Shown piece after piece: positions 4,678 through 13,141 of a DNA stretch of 17,586 bases (position 1 is the first letter of the stretch; each line of letters starts with the position of its first letter). Source of the DNA: an uncultured Oscillospiraceae bacterium (lineage in GTDB: Bacteria; Bacillota; Clostridia; Oscillospirales; Acutalibacteraceae); NCBI GenBank assembly GCA_900555545.1, contig USLQ01000004.1, forward strand, positions 1 through 17,586. Reading direction: 5' to 3'. The notes beneath the pieces are model-generated. The model had not been told where the DNA came from, did not search any database, and saw only the letters and a list, made by a program, of their open reading frames with translations. A program made the position numbers and the translations under genes.

Positions 4678-6332
4678 TCGAGCTTGAGCGGTATGCGACG
4701 GATGTACTGGATGGCAAGATTATTGCCTGTGACAAGATCAAGAGGCAGTATGAAAAGATCCTCAATGCAATGTTCTTCCCGCAGCAGTTCCATTTTGATG
4801 CCGCACTTGCGAACCGTCCGATCGAATTTGTAGAGCGATTTTGTAAACAATCACAGGGCAAAATCGGGAAGCCGCTGAAGCTGGAGCTGTTCCAAAAGGC
4901 GATGCTGCAGGCGGCTTTTGGTTTTGTCGATGACCTGGAATGCCGGCAGTATCACGAGGTTTTGTGCGTCATCGGGCGCAAAAATGGTAAGACGACGCTG
5001 CTCGCAGCCATCAACCTGTATATGCTGATCGGGGACGGGGAGGGCGCACCGGAGTGCTACAACATCGCCACTGCCCGCGACCAGGCGATGAAAGGATTTA
5101 CTGAGTGCTTGAACATGGTGCGGCAGTCCCCATTACTGGCCAAACATATCCGCAAACGCCAATCCGACCTCTACTGCCCGATTAACCTCGGGTATTTAAA
5201 AGCCCTTGCCTCCAATACCAACTCTCTCGACGGCTTGAATGTACACAATGCCATTATCGATGAGTTGGCGGCAATCAAAAACCGCGATATCTACGATCTG
5301 ATGAAGCAAGCGATGAGCTCTGAATCCCGAAAGCAGCCCATGCTTTGGTGTATCACGACGAATGGATTTGTGCGCAACAGCATCTTTGACGCCCAGTACG
5401 AGTATGCGAGCGGTGTGATCAGCGGAAAAACCAAAGATGACAGATTTTTACCGCTGATCTACGAGCTGGACAACAAAAGCGAGTGGGACAATCCAGAGAT
5501 GTGGATCAAAGCGAATCCAGGGCTCGGGACAATTAAGAGTGAAAAAGACTTGGACGAACTTGTAGAAAAGGCCAAAAATGATCCGACATTTAAACCGACG
5601 GTCATGGTCAAAGATTTTAATATGATCGAGAACGACACAGCCGCATGGCTGTCCTGGGATCAGCTCAATAACGAGGAGACATTTGACTACAGCCGCGGCA
5701 GATTTAGTTATTTAATCGGCGGAATGGATGCGGCGGACTCCATCGACCTTAATGCGGCCAAGGCGATCTGCATGAGACCAGGAGACGACCGGATCTATGT
5801 AATCCAAAAATATTGGATCCCAGAGCGAAAAATCGAAGAAATGAAAAACCGGCACAGCAAGGATGATGCGCCGTATGATATCTGGTATAATCGCGGGTTA
5901 TTGGAGGTTGTACCAGGGAACAAGGTCAACAAGCGGGTATTTTTGGACTGGTTTTTGGAATTGCAGGATGTGTATGATATCTATCCGCTGTACATCGGAT
6001 ATGATCCATGGCACATCGACGACAGTCTCCTGCTGCAATTTCAAAATGCGTTTGGAAAAAATACCATGATCCCGGTCCGACAGGGTACGGCCACACTGTC
6101 GGCACCAATGAAAGAGCTGGCGGCGGATTTTGACGCAAAAAAGATCATTTACAACAACCATCCTATTGATAAATACTGCCTGATTAACACCTACGTGAAA
6201 ACCGATATCAACGGAAACATCCAGCCCGATAAAGGGAGGAATGAGCGTCTGCGCATCGACGGCACTGCCGCGCTGCTGGACGCTTATGTTGTATTACGAG
6301 ATAAATGGGATGAGTACCAGAACATGATTTAA
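4674..6332 (+). CDS. Terminase large subunit (ATPase-nuclease packaging motor)
   Basis: 552 aa, full length for the Terminase_1 family. It drives DNA into the prohead using ATP and cuts unit genomes. The ATPase domain shows Walker A GRKNGKTT (101-108), Walker B IIDE (194-197) with the catalytic Glu, and the coupling motif TTN (228-230). The RNase H-like nuclease domain has its three acidic positions at MDAAD (Asp352), GYDPW (Asp444) and RIDG (Asp529). It sits between the small subunit and portal, as in most HK97-type genomes. No sign of damage. Confidence 0.95.
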   Translation: MIELERYATDVLDGKIIACDKIKRQYEKILNAMFFPQQFHFDAALANRPIEFVERFCKQSQGKIGKPLKLELFQKAMLQAAFGFVDDLECRQYHEVLCVIGRKNGKTTLLAAINLYMLIGDGEGAPECYNIATARDQAMKGFTECLNMVRQSPLLAKHIRKRQSDLYCPINLGYLKALASNTNSLDGLNVHNAIIDELAAIKNRDIYDLMKQAMSSESRKQPMLWCITTNGFVRNSIFDAQYEYASGVISGKTKDDRFLPLIYELDNKSEWDNPEMWIKANPGLGTIKSEKDLDELVEKAKNDPTFKPTVMVKDFNMIENDTAAWLSWDQLNNEETFDYSRGRFSYLIGGMDAADSIDLNAAKAICMRPGDDRIYVIQKYWIPERKIEEMKNRHSKDDAPYDIWYNRGLLEVVPGNKVNKRVFLDWFLELQDVYDIYPLYIGYDPWHIDDSLLLQFQNAFGKNTMIPVRQGTATLSAPMKELAADFDAKKIIYNNHPIDKYCLINTYVKTDINGNIQPDKGRNERLRIDGTAALLDAYVVLRDKWDEYQNMI

Positions 6333-6336
6333 GGAA

Positions 6337-7542
6337 GTGAGGACAACGGGAATCTTTGCAAAAGTCAGGGGATTTTTTAACCGGGGAAAAGTAGGCACCA
6401 CCATTAAGATGATGTCGGAATATAACAACCTGTATATCTGGGACGGGAACCTGTACAAATCCGACATTGTCCGGGGCGCAATCCGTCCCAAGGTGAATGC
6501 GGTAGGTAAGCTGGTGGCCAAACATATCCGCACCACGATTGATGCCGATGGTAACAAACAAACTACCGTTAATCCGGAGGCATATATCCGCTTTTTATTG
6601 GAGGAGCCGAACCCGTACATGACAGGGCAGAAATTCCAGGAGAAAATGGAGACGCAGCTCTGCCTGAACGGGAATGCCTTTGCACTGATCGCGCGCGATG
6701 ATAACGGATATCCGATGGGCTTGTATCCGATCAGCGCCTCCACGGTGGAGGCAATCTATGACAATGCGGGCGCGCTGTTCCTGCGTTTTTACCTGGAAAA
6801 TGGGAAGGTGTACACCTTTGACTATAATGACATCATCCACTTACGGGGAGACTTTGGCCCGGATAACGATATTTTTGGTACGTCTCCTTTGGAATCACTT
6901 GCCCCATTGATGGAGATTGTGGGGACGACCGACAAGGGGATCGTCAATGCGATTAAAAACTCCGGGATCGTCAAATGGCTCCTGAAATTTTCCACCAATG
7001 CAAAACCGGAGGATGTAAAAAACAAAGCAAAAGAATTTGCCGATGCATACCTGTCCACTGAAAAAAGCCTCGGTGTCGCGGCGGTAAACTCGACGGTGGA
7101 TGCACAGCAGATTGAGCCAAAGGATTATGTGCCCAATGCTGCCCAGATGGACCGTACCACGGCCCGGATCTACTCATCTTTTAACACCAACTCTAAAATT
7201 GTCATGAGCAGTTTTACTGAGGACGAGTGGAACAGCTACTATGAGAGCCAGATCGAACCGGACGTCCGCCAGTGGGGGGATGAGATGACCCGGAAAATAT
7301 TTACACGGAGGGAGCGGGCATTTGGCAATGTGATTGTATATGAGGCGTCCAGCCTGACAATCGCATCCATGTCCACCAAGCTCAGCCTGGTGAATCTGGT
7401 TGACCGTGGGATCATGGTATCCAATGAGGTACGCACGATCCTGAACCTTGCCCCAATCCCCGGCGGTGATCAACCCGTCCGGCGTTTGGATACAGCCCCG
7501 ATCAATGAAAATGAGGAGGTGAAAGGTAATGCCGAAAATTGA
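6337..7542 (+). CDS. Portal protein, HK97 family
   Basis: 401 aa. It forms the dodecameric ring at one capsid vertex through which DNA enters and leaves. Recognisable features are the IRPKVNAVGKLVAKHIR helix near residue 50, LLEEPNPYMTGQKF (about 87-100), the FGPDNDIFGTSPLESL loop and a C-terminal acidic tail. The start is unclear. GTG 6337 opens the frame, but AAGGA (6331-6335) is only one base away. ACG at 6346 lies ten bases from it and would be a non-standard start, giving TGIFAKV at the N-terminus. It overlaps the protease gene by 14 bases. Confidence 0.93.
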   Translation: MRTTGIFAKVRGFFNRGKVGTTIKMMSEYNNLYIWDGNLYKSDIVRGAIRPKVNAVGKLVAKHIRTTIDADGNKQTTVNPEAYIRFLLEEPNPYMTGQKFQEKMETQLCLNGNAFALIARDDNGYPMGLYPISASTVEAIYDNAGALFLRFYLENGKVYTFDYNDIIHLRGDFGPDNDIFGTSPLESLAPLMEIVGTTDKGIVNAIKNSGIVKWLLKFSTNAKPEDVKNKAKEFADAYLSTEKSLGVAAVNSTVDAQQIEPKDYVPNAAQMDRTTARIYSSFNTNSKIVMSSFTEDEWNSYYESQIEPDVRQWGDEMTRKIFTRRERAFGNVIVYEASSLTIASMSTKLSLVNLVDRGIMVSNEVRTILNLAPIPGGDQPVRRLDTAPINENEEVKGNAEN

Positions 7543-8200
7543 AATCAAGGGGACAATCGTCCCTGACGATGATGCGTGGGTGTACCGGTATTTTGGGATC
7601 AACGCCGTGTACCCGCAGGCGGTCAAAAAAGCCATAGAGGATGCTGACGGTCAGGATTTGGATGTTGAGATCAATTCAGGCGGCGGAGATGTGTTTGCCG
7701 GGAGTGAGATCTATACCGCGCTGCGCTCATATACCGGAAAAGTGACAATCAAAGTCGTAGGCTTTGCCGGATCGGCCGCGTCCGTGATTGCGATGGCCGG
7801 ATATTCGGAGATGAGCCCGACCGCGCAGATGATGGTACACAATGTATCAAGCTACGCGAGCGGGGATAACCGGGATATGGCGCACATGGCGGAGGTGCTG
7901 GAAAATGCCAACCGTGCAATCGCCGCCGCGTATGTTGCCAAGTCTGGGATGGCCGAAAGTGAGGCTCTGGATATGATGGCGCACGAGACGTGGCTCACTG
8001 CACAGCAGGCTAAGGAGTTAAAACTTGTGGACGCCGTTATGTTTGAGACCGTACAGCCGGTGCAGCTGGCGGCGGGATATCAGACGGATCTCCTCCCGCG
8101 CGCTGTGATCGAAAAGGTGAAAAAAGAACAGTCTGACAAAAGGCGTGCAACCGCAATGCGGGCGCGCTTTAATTTTTTGAAAATTTGCGAAAGGATGTAG
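7529..8200 (+). CDS. Head maturation protease, ClpP-like (S14)
   Basis: 223 aa. It trims the capsid protein's N-terminal scaffold during head maturation. The serine nucleophile is Ser82 in GFAGSAAS, the His is 104 in MMVHN, and the third position is Glu153 in HETWLTA where cellular ClpP has Asp; Glu is usual in phage members. The INSGGGDV loop (48-55) is the family's oxyanion-region signature. The last 50 residues are basic and probably disordered. AGGAGGTG (7513-7520) is a strong ribosome site eight bases from ATG 7529. It lies directly before its substrate, the capsid gene. Confidence 0.93.
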   Translation: MPKIEIKGTIVPDDDAWVYRYFGINAVYPQAVKKAIEDADGQDLDVEINSGGGDVFAGSEIYTALRSYTGKVTIKVVGFAGSAASVIAMAGYSEMSPTAQMMVHNVSSYASGDNRDMAHMAEVLENANRAIAAAYVAKSGMAESEALDMMAHETWLTAQQAKELKLVDAVMFETVQPVQLAAGYQTDLLPRAVIEKVKKEQSDKRRATAMRARFNFLKICERM

Positions 8201-8204
8201 TGTA

Positions 8205-9431
8205 ATGACCAGAGAAGAGTACAAAAACAAAAGAAAATCCCTGATGGATGAGGCGCAGGCGCTGATCGACAAGGCGGACTATGACGGCTACGAGGCCAAA
8301 GAGCAGGAGATCAAGGATCTCGACAGTGCCTATGAGAAGTCCGCTAAGGCCCAGGCCAACCTCAACGCGCTCAAGGGCAGCGCGCCGGTAAAGCTCGATG
8401 ATGTCAGTCATCCGGTCGGCGGCGGGATCATCGTGGAAAAAATCGGTGGTGTAGAGGACAGCGCGGATCCGTATGATACGGACGAATATAAGCGCGCGTT
8501 CATGAATTTTGCCTGTCGCAGAATCCCAATCCCGGAAGAGTACCGGATGAAAAATGAGAATCAGTCCACGAGTACATCGGATACCGGCGCGGTGATCCCG
8601 ACGACAACCATGCGCGAGATTATCCGAAAGTTGGAATCCTATGGCTCTGTGTATAACTCCGTGCGTCACCTGAATGTCCAGGGCGGCGTAGAATTCCCGA
8701 TTTTAGACTTTATGCCTACTGCGACATGGATAGATGAAGATGAAGTAAGCGAAACGCAGAAGGCCGTTGCAAACGACAAGGTGGCATTTAGCTATTATGG
8801 CCTTGAGTGCCGGATCTCCCAGAGCATCCTCGTGAGTGTGGTGACGTATGCGGAATTTCAGAAGCTGTTTGTCCCGCTGGCGGTTGAGGCAATCATCAAA
8901 GCGCTGGAAATCGGGATCTTCAACGGCACCGGTTCTGGGCAGATGCTCGGCGTGACCAAGGATCCGCGCGTCAAAAACGTCATCACAATCAGCAGCAAGG
9001 ATATAGCAAAGTGGGGCGGATGGAAAAAGAGCCTGTTTGCCAAGATCCCGCTGTCCTACAGGAAAGGCAACTTCTATTTTGCCGCCGGTACATGGGACGG
9101 ATATATTGATGGTATGACGGATGACGTCGGGCAGCCGGTCGGGCGTACCAACTACGGTATTGAGTCCGGCACAGGCCGTTACCGCTTTGGCGGGATCAAC
9201 TGCCAGCTGGTGGAGGATGCAGTGATCAAGCCGTATGAGCTTGCAGGTACAGGTGATGTGTTCGGCGTGTTTATGGATCCGATCAACTACGCCATCAACA
9301 GCAACATGGCCATGACCGTAACGCACTGGATCGATCACGATACCAACAAAGTCAAGGATCAGGTGCTGCTGTTCGCTGACGGCAAGGCGCTTGATACAAA
9401 CGGGATCTTCCTGATCAAGAAGGGGGCCTGA
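8205..9431 (+). CDS. Major capsid protein, HK97 fold
   Basis: 408 aa. Residues 1-58 are a charged coiled coil, the delta-type scaffold expected to be removed by the preceding protease, with a flexible linker to about residue 120. The HK97-fold part follows, recognisable by GAVIPTTTMREIIRKLE (128-144), the GGVEFPILDF strand and the FNGTGSGQMLGV loop of the A domain. The ATG follows the protease stop by four bases, with AAAGGATG upstream as ribosome site. The cleavage point and any covalent cross-link cannot be determined by eye. Confidence 0.93.
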   Translation: MTREEYKNKRKSLMDEAQALIDKADYDGYEAKEQEIKDLDSAYEKSAKAQANLNALKGSAPVKLDDVSHPVGGGIIVEKIGGVEDSADPYDTDEYKRAFMNFACRRIPIPEEYRMKNENQSTSTSDTGAVIPTTTMREIIRKLESYGSVYNSVRHLNVQGGVEFPILDFMPTATWIDEDEVSETQKAVANDKVAFSYYGLECRISQSILVSVVTYAEFQKLFVPLAVEAIIKALEIGIFNGTGSGQMLGVTKDPRVKNVITISSKDIAKWGGWKKSLFAKIPLSYRKGNFYFAAGTWDGYIDGMTDDVGQPVGRTNYGIESGTGRYRFGGINCQLVEDAVIKPYELAGTGDVFGVFMDPINYAINSNMAMTVTHWIDHDTNKVKDQVLLFADGKALDTNGIFLIKKGA

Positions 9432-9706
9432 TGATGGGAATCGTAGACGCCATCAAGGCGCTGTATAAGAAGATTACCACCACAGAATCTACCGCCGAGA
9501 CCGTCTCCGAGGCCATCAATGAGTTGGCGGAGAACTGGCCGGAGGGTTCCCAGGGCCCGGCAGGGCCCCAGGGGAATCCCGGCGTAGGAATCAAAACGAT
9601 CACCGGCAGTATTGACGGATCCAACAAACTGACACTTCAGATCACATTGACTGATGAATCGGTGCAGACGGGAGAGGGGACGATTACCCCACCCGCCGCA
9701 GGATGA
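9431..9706 (+). CDS. Collagen-like head fiber / capsid decoration protein
   Basis: 91 aa (or 90 from the second ATG at 9434, which is better spaced from the AGGGGG site at 9420-9425). The N-terminal 37 residues are helical and look like a capsid-binding or trimerising part. Residues 39-53 are five G-x-y triplets (GSQGPAGPQGNPGVG), a short collagen-like stem. A beta-rich end follows, with LTLQITLTDES and GTITPP. Small genes of this design commonly follow the capsid gene in Firmicute phages and are annotated as head fiber proteins. The start overlaps the capsid stop by one base. Confidence 0.7.
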   Translation: MMGIVDAIKALYKKITTTESTAETVSEAINELAENWPEGSQGPAGPQGNPGVGIKTITGSIDGSNKLTLQITLTDESVQTGEGTITPPAAG

Positions 9707-9712
9707 TAGGCG

Positions 9713-10027
9713 GTGATTTGGGTGGATCAGCAAATGGATATTTATTTTGTCCAAAAGGTCAAGCTGTGGATTCGTGGACTTTCAATCGGCAGTGCTCTGG
9801 ATGAAGAGATCTGGCAGGATGTTTTGGCGTGCTGTGCGGATCTCAAAATTGCCGGGGTGGTTAAGACAGATCTCGACGATCCCTTGATCCAGCAGGCCGT
9901 AAAGCTCTACTGCAAGGCCCACTTTGGATATGAGGAGGACTCCGAAAAATTCCAGCAGGCCTATGATGCGCTCAAAGCGTCGTTGTCACTCTCCGGAGAG
10001 TACACAGTTCGGGAGGAGTCAAAGTGA
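9713..10027 (+). CDS. Head-tail connector protein (gp6-like)
   Basis: 104 aa, all-alpha, matching the gp6/adaptor family by the pattern KVKLWIRG near the N-terminus, IWQDVLACCADLKIAGV, and LIQQAVKLYCKAHFGY around residues 58-73. It forms a ring below the portal. The start is uncertain: GTG 9713, GTG 9722 and ATG 9734 are in frame, with GGGTGG (9719-9724) best placed for ATG 9734. It ends in a GTGA overlap with the next gene. Confidence 0.82.
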   Translation: MIWVDQQMDIYFVQKVKLWIRGLSIGSALDEEIWQDVLACCADLKIAGVVKTDLDDPLIQQAVKLYCKAHFGYEEDSEKFQQAYDALKASLSLSGEYTVREESK

Positions 10028-10323
10028 ACAGAACAACTGTCATCACGCTGGTAAAGCCGGGAGAAAAGATGGATGATCTGGGATATCTGATCCCTGATCA
10101 GGAGCCGGTAAGGCGAACAGTGTTGGCCGAAAGGGTCTCCGCCGTGCGTGCAGAATTTTACTCCGCACTCAAAGCTGGCAGAAGAGTATCTCATGTGATC
10201 AGGGTACGTGCCGAAGTGTATCAGGGAGAGACCGCTGCCGAATATCTCGGCAAAAAATATGAGATCCTAAGAGACTACCCGAAAGGCGGGTGGATTGAAC
10301 TGAGTCTTGCGGAGATGATATGA
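10024..10323 (+). CDS. Head-tail joining / adaptor protein (SPP1 gp16-like)
   Basis: 99 aa from GTG 10024, overlapping the previous stop. The small beta-barrel head-tail joining family is indicated by RRTVLAERVSAVRAEFYSA, a basic loop with GRRVSHVIRVRAEVY and a closing KKYEILRDYPKGGWIELSL. This is the usual 'replace the ruler, re-express as nominal units' fold of gp16-type stoppers that close the connector after packaging. The ribosome site GGGAGGAG lies at 10011-10018. Gene order and length fit well. Confidence 0.82.
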   Translation: MNRTTVITLVKPGEKMDDLGYLIPDQEPVRRTVLAERVSAVRAEFYSALKAGRRVSHVIRVRAEVYQGETAAEYLGKKYEILRDYPKGGWIELSLAEMI

Positions 10324-10733
10324 TGGCGTCATGTAAGAGTGTAATCCCTGATGACCTGATGCGCCAGCTTAGAGAGATGGAGAACATCGACAAGGTCGCT
10401 CCCAAGATGCTCAATGCGGCAAAAAAGATTGTCAGACCAGTCCTCAAGAAAAACGTTGCACGTCACCGTAGAACCGGAGACCTTGAACGATCGATCAAGG
10501 GCGACAAAAACCGTAAGAATCAATATGGGTGGTACACCAAACTGGTTTTTGACGGATTTGATCGCAATGGAGTGGCCAATGACACTAAGGCGACCGTGAT
10601 TGAGTATGGAAGGGCCAAAGGAAAGCATGGGAGTATTGCAGCAGATCCGTTTATACAGCGGACAATAAACGAGACCAACGATGATGCGGTAGAAGCCATG
10701 CAGGCAGTCTTTAATGAGGAGTACGGATTATGA
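10320..10733 (+). CDS. HK97 gp10-like tail component
   Basis: 137 aa (136 from ATG 10323, which is eight bases from the GGAG at 10311-10314). The family pattern is an N-terminal helical region, a basic KNVARHRRTGDLERSI segment (44-59), a beta stretch, then VIEYGRAKGKHG with ADPFIQRTI near the C-terminus. This is the HK97-gp10/lambda-Z type head-tail connection family. It overlaps the next gene by four bases (ATGA). Family assignment is good; its exact place in the connector is inferred from homologues. Confidence 0.82.
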   Translation: MMASCKSVIPDDLMRQLREMENIDKVAPKMLNAAKKIVRPVLKKNVARHRRTGDLERSIKGDKNRKNQYGWYTKLVFDGFDRNGVANDTKATVIEYGRAKGKHGSIAADPFIQRTINETNDDAVEAMQAVFNEEYGL

Positions 10734-11071
10734 CGATAGAGCCAATTATCAAGCCTGCGCTGGAGGCGCTTGGATATCCCGTGGCGCTGGACTGTTACAC
10801 AGGAGACGCCGAGGAGTATATTGTGATTAACTATTCCGATGAGCGCCCTACAATCTGGGTGGATGATGTGGACCGGTATGATCTGACGACCGTACAGGTC
10901 CACTTTTTTACCCGCTACGACCCAATCGGGATCAAACCCAAAATACGCGAAATTCTACGCAGGCTTAAATTTACGATTTTGTCCACGGAGCAGTATTACG
11001 AAAATGACACCAAATACAGACATGTAATTATAGAGGCGGAAATCGCCTCGACAATCAAGGAGGAATTATAA
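10730..11071 (+). CDS. Tail terminator / tail completion protein
   Basis: 113 aa. It is placed between the gp10-like protein and the tail tube, where the tail-terminator gene lies in HK97-type phages. The fold appears alternating alpha/beta: an N-terminal helix (IIKPALEALG), YIVINYSDERPTIWVDD, LTTVQVHFFTRY, a helix KIREILRRL and a C-terminal strand RHVIIEAEI. Tail terminators cap the growing tail tube and join it to the head. The call rests on position and overall pattern more than on a unique motif. Confidence 0.7.
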   Translation: MTIEPIIKPALEALGYPVALDCYTGDAEEYIVINYSDERPTIWVDDVDRYDLTTVQVHFFTRYDPIGIKPKIREILRRLKFTILSTEQYYENDTKYRHVIIEAEIASTIKEEL

Positions 11072-11895
11072 TGGCAAAAACAGGTTTGAAACATTTTGTG
11101 TATGGTAAGCCAAACGCTGATTACAGTGGATACACAGGTGGCCGAGTACTCGGTGCGATCCAGTGTAATGTTGGAATTACTAACAACGATGTTAAACTGA
11201 ACGTTGACGACGGAGTCAAAGAGACTGACAAATCGTTTGCGAGCGGCACAATCGACATTATCACAGATGATTTAATGGACGAAGATAAAGCAGAAATGCT
11301 TGGCCACGAAGTAGACGAGGAGAGCGGAGAGGTAATCTATAATTCCAGCGACGTTCCCCCGGAGCTCGGATTTGGTTTTTGTGGCCAGGTATCCCGGAAT
11401 AACAAAAAAATGTATCGGGCAGTTTTCCTGTTGCGCGTACAGTTTTCGGAGCCATCCGATGAAAACGATACCAAAGGTGATACCGTTGAGTTTAAAACAC
11501 AGTCCATCAGCGGCTCTGTATATACGCTAAAGGACGGAAGATACAAGGAGGAAAAAACTTTTACGACGGAGGAGGAGGCTATTGCTTGGCTGGATGAAAA
11601 AGTTGGTTATGGTCAACTTGGTACGCTAACTGTCAATTCCGCTGCTGGTACTTCTACCGGTAAAACAAAAATTACCGTTACACCAAACAAAGGGAGCGGG
11701 AACAGCTACAAGTATAAGACCGACACCGAAGTAACGGGTCCTAAGTTTGGAGAGGTGTGTGACAGCGGATATACCGACTGGGATGGAACTGCGGAGATTA
11801 CCGCAACCACAGGGAACGAGATCCTGGTTGTGGAGGTAGATGACGAAAAAAAGGCAAAAGCCGCAGGCACGGCGCAAGTCACCTCTAAAGCGTAA
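11071..11895 (+). CDS. Major tail tube protein (phi13-type) with C-terminal domain
   Basis: 274 aa. The first 175 residues are the tube-forming part, with GVKETDKSFASGTIDI and the acidic ITDDLMDEDKAEMLGH segment, followed by a long strand-rich region and FKTQSISGSVY, as in phi13-type major tail proteins. The last 85 residues (from about GTLTVNS) form a separate strand-rich domain with NKGSGNSYKY and GTAEITATTGNE, probably an immunoglobulin-like or similar surface domain added to the tube. The ATG shares one base with the previous stop; AAGGAGG at 11058-11064 is the ribosome site. Confidence 0.88.
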   Translation: MAKTGLKHFVYGKPNADYSGYTGGRVLGAIQCNVGITNNDVKLNVDDGVKETDKSFASGTIDIITDDLMDEDKAEMLGHEVDEESGEVIYNSSDVPPELGFGFCGQVSRNNKKMYRAVFLLRVQFSEPSDENDTKGDTVEFKTQSISGSVYTLKDGRYKEEKTFTTEEEAIAWLDEKVGYGQLGTLTVNSAAGTSTGKTKITVTPNKGSGNSYKYKTDTEVTGPKFGEVCDSGYTDWDGTAEITATTGNEILVVEVDDEKKAKAAGTAQVTSKA

Positions 11896-11906
11896 GGAGC
11901 AGGACG

Positions 11907-12338
11907 ATGAAAGTAATCGGTAGTGAGTATGTATCAATTGAGTTCTGCGGCCAGGAATACCACCTGGCCGCGAACCTTGAAGTAATTGAGGCGATCCAGG
12001 AAAAATACGCGTCGATCGCTGGGGCGCTCACCGCGATGAAAAATGCGCGTGACCTGGCGGCAATTTTTAAGATGTTTTTGGACAATGCCGTTGACATTTA
12101 CAACGAGGATCACAGGTGCTCTTTGGAAAAGATATCGATCAAGACGATCATGCGCCGTGGGAATTACAACGATATCTCCAGCGCAGTGGTATCGGCTATT
12201 ATGGTATCGATGACGGCAGATGATGACCAAGACGAAAAAAACGGGAAGCCGGGCAATAGACGTGGTATGGTGGTACACCACCGCCCGCTTATTGCTCGGC
12301 TTTTCAGAAAGAGAATCCCGAAGGGCGACGATTGTTAA
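11907..12338 (+). CDS. Tail assembly chaperone gpG-like
   Basis: 143 aa. It coats the tape measure protein during tail assembly together with a longer frameshifted form. The first 100 residues are the folded part (an N-terminal beta hairpin IEFCGQEYHLAAN, then helices). The rest becomes basic and low-complexity after an acidic ADDDQDEK stretch, as expected for the part that is replaced in the frameshift product. AAGGAG at 11893-11898 is the ribosome site. An A7 run (12235-12241) marks the shift site. Position before the tape measure gene is decisive. Confidence 0.83.
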   Translation: MKVIGSEYVSIEFCGQEYHLAANLEVIEAIQEKYASIAGALTAMKNARDLAAIFKMFLDNAVDIYNEDHRCSLEKISIKTIMRRGNYNDISSAVVSAIMVSMTADDDQDEKNGKPGNRRGMVVHHRPLIARLFRKRIPKGDDC

Positions 12339-12426
12339 ACTTGAGGCGCTCTATCGTGGGTATAACCATTTGCACGGTATCAAGATGAGAGACGAATTAA
12401 CCATTGACGATATGATCCCGATATAA
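12220..12426 (+). CDS. gpT-like C-terminal part of frameshifted tail chaperone
   Basis: This frame is open from about 12214 and has no proper ribosome site, so it is probably reached by frameshifting from gpG and not by its own start. The sequence VVWWYTTARLLLGFSERES followed by LEALYRGYNHLHGIK is typical of the T-extension, which links the chaperone to the tail tube. It lies in the +1 (equivalently -2) frame relative to gpG. The fused product would run from 11907 to 12426. The assignment to the T part is good; the mechanism is inferred. Confidence 0.68.
   Translation: MMTKTKKTGSRAIDVVWWYTTARLLLGFSERESRRATIVKLEALYRGYNHLHGIKMRDELTIDDMIPI
12235..12242 (+). promoter_or_regulatory. Candidate programmed frameshift site (A7-C)
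   Basis: Seven As followed by C, read in the gpG frame as GAA-AAA-AAC. A -2 slip on the A run, or a +1 slip, moves ribosomes into the T frame. A -1 slip would meet a TAG at 12257-12259, so the usual lambda-type event does not work here. Confidence 0.5.
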
Positions 12427-12439
12427 AGGAGAATCAATA

Positions 12440-13141
12440 GTGGGTAGAAAAGGCAGAATCGGTCCGGTTATCGCAGTTGATGGTGAAACCGAATTTAAAA
12501 AATCAATCAAGTCTATCAACGATAATCTTGGAGTACTGGGATCCGAGCTGAAAAAAGTAGATGCTGAATTTAGCAAAAACGAAAAAAGCATGGATGCAGC
12601 ACGCGGTAAACTGGATGTGTACCGGAGACAGATGGAACAACTCACCCAAAAGGAGAAACTCCAGGCACAAGCTCTGCAAAACGCACAGCAACGGTACACA
12701 GAGGCCGGAAACAAAGTCCGGGAATTAAGGGACAAGTTGTCCGCTGCGGAAAAGGCTATGGATGAGATGAAAAATTCGTCCAATGCTACCAGTGCTGAGA
12801 TTAAGGAGCAGAGTGGGGTTATCAGCGGCCTGAAAAGCGATTTGAAAAACGCTGAAAAACAGTATTCTTCCGCCGAAAAAGCGACGAAGGATTGGCAGAA
12901 AGCCCTTAATAATACCAAAGCGGATATCGCTACCACCCGGCAAAAAATGGAGGATCTGGCTATTTCCACAATCAAAGCGCGCGATTCCCTTGAATCGGCT
13001 GAAAAAAAGCTGGAGAAGTGGCAAAAAAATCTAAATACTATGGGGAATACCTTGACAGCCGGACTGACTGTTCCCATAGTTGGAGCTGCCACCACGATGA
13101 TTGCGGCGATGGACGATGTGGTGAAGGCCTTGACACAGTGA
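12440..13141 (+). CDS. Tape measure protein, N-terminal fragment (out of frame with remainder)
   Basis: 233 aa from GTG 12440, with AAAGGAGA at 12425-12432. The tape measure sets tail length and is ejected with the DNA. Residues 15-215 are a long heptad-rich coiled coil, and a hydrophobic segment follows (TLTAGLTVPIVGAATTMIAA). The frame ends DDVVKALTQ-stop, whereas tape measure relatives I know read V-D-E-G-L-D-T at this point, which appears in the -1 frame from 13120. One missing base near 13120-13122 would explain this. The fragment is therefore probably the front of a single protein of roughly 1,446 residues encoded by 12440-16779. Confidence 0.8.
   Translation: MGRKGRIGPVIAVDGETEFKKSIKSINDNLGVLGSELKKVDAEFSKNEKSMDAARGKLDVYRRQMEQLTQKEKLQAQALQNAQQRYTEAGNKVRELRDKLSAAEKAMDEMKNSSNATSAEIKEQSGVISGLKSDLKNAEKQYSSAEKATKDWQKALNNTKADIATTRQKMEDLAISTIKARDSLESAEKKLEKWQKNLNTMGNTLTAGLTVPIVGAATTMIAAMDDVVKALTQ

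Noticed and set aside
8703..9338. Leftward open frame of 211 codons within the capsid gene
   Set aside because: Complement of a strongly recognised capsid gene, with no ribosome site.
12236..12242. A-AAA-AAC as a -1 frameshift heptamer
   Set aside because: The phase is right for -1 slipping, but the -1 frame stops at 12257-12259 and does not enter the T-like sequence.
13018..13119. N-terminal extension of the second tape measure frame from ATG 13018
   Set aside because: These residues are Cys/His-rich and unlike a tape measure; the same bases are well explained in the front frame, so only the part from about 13120 is real.
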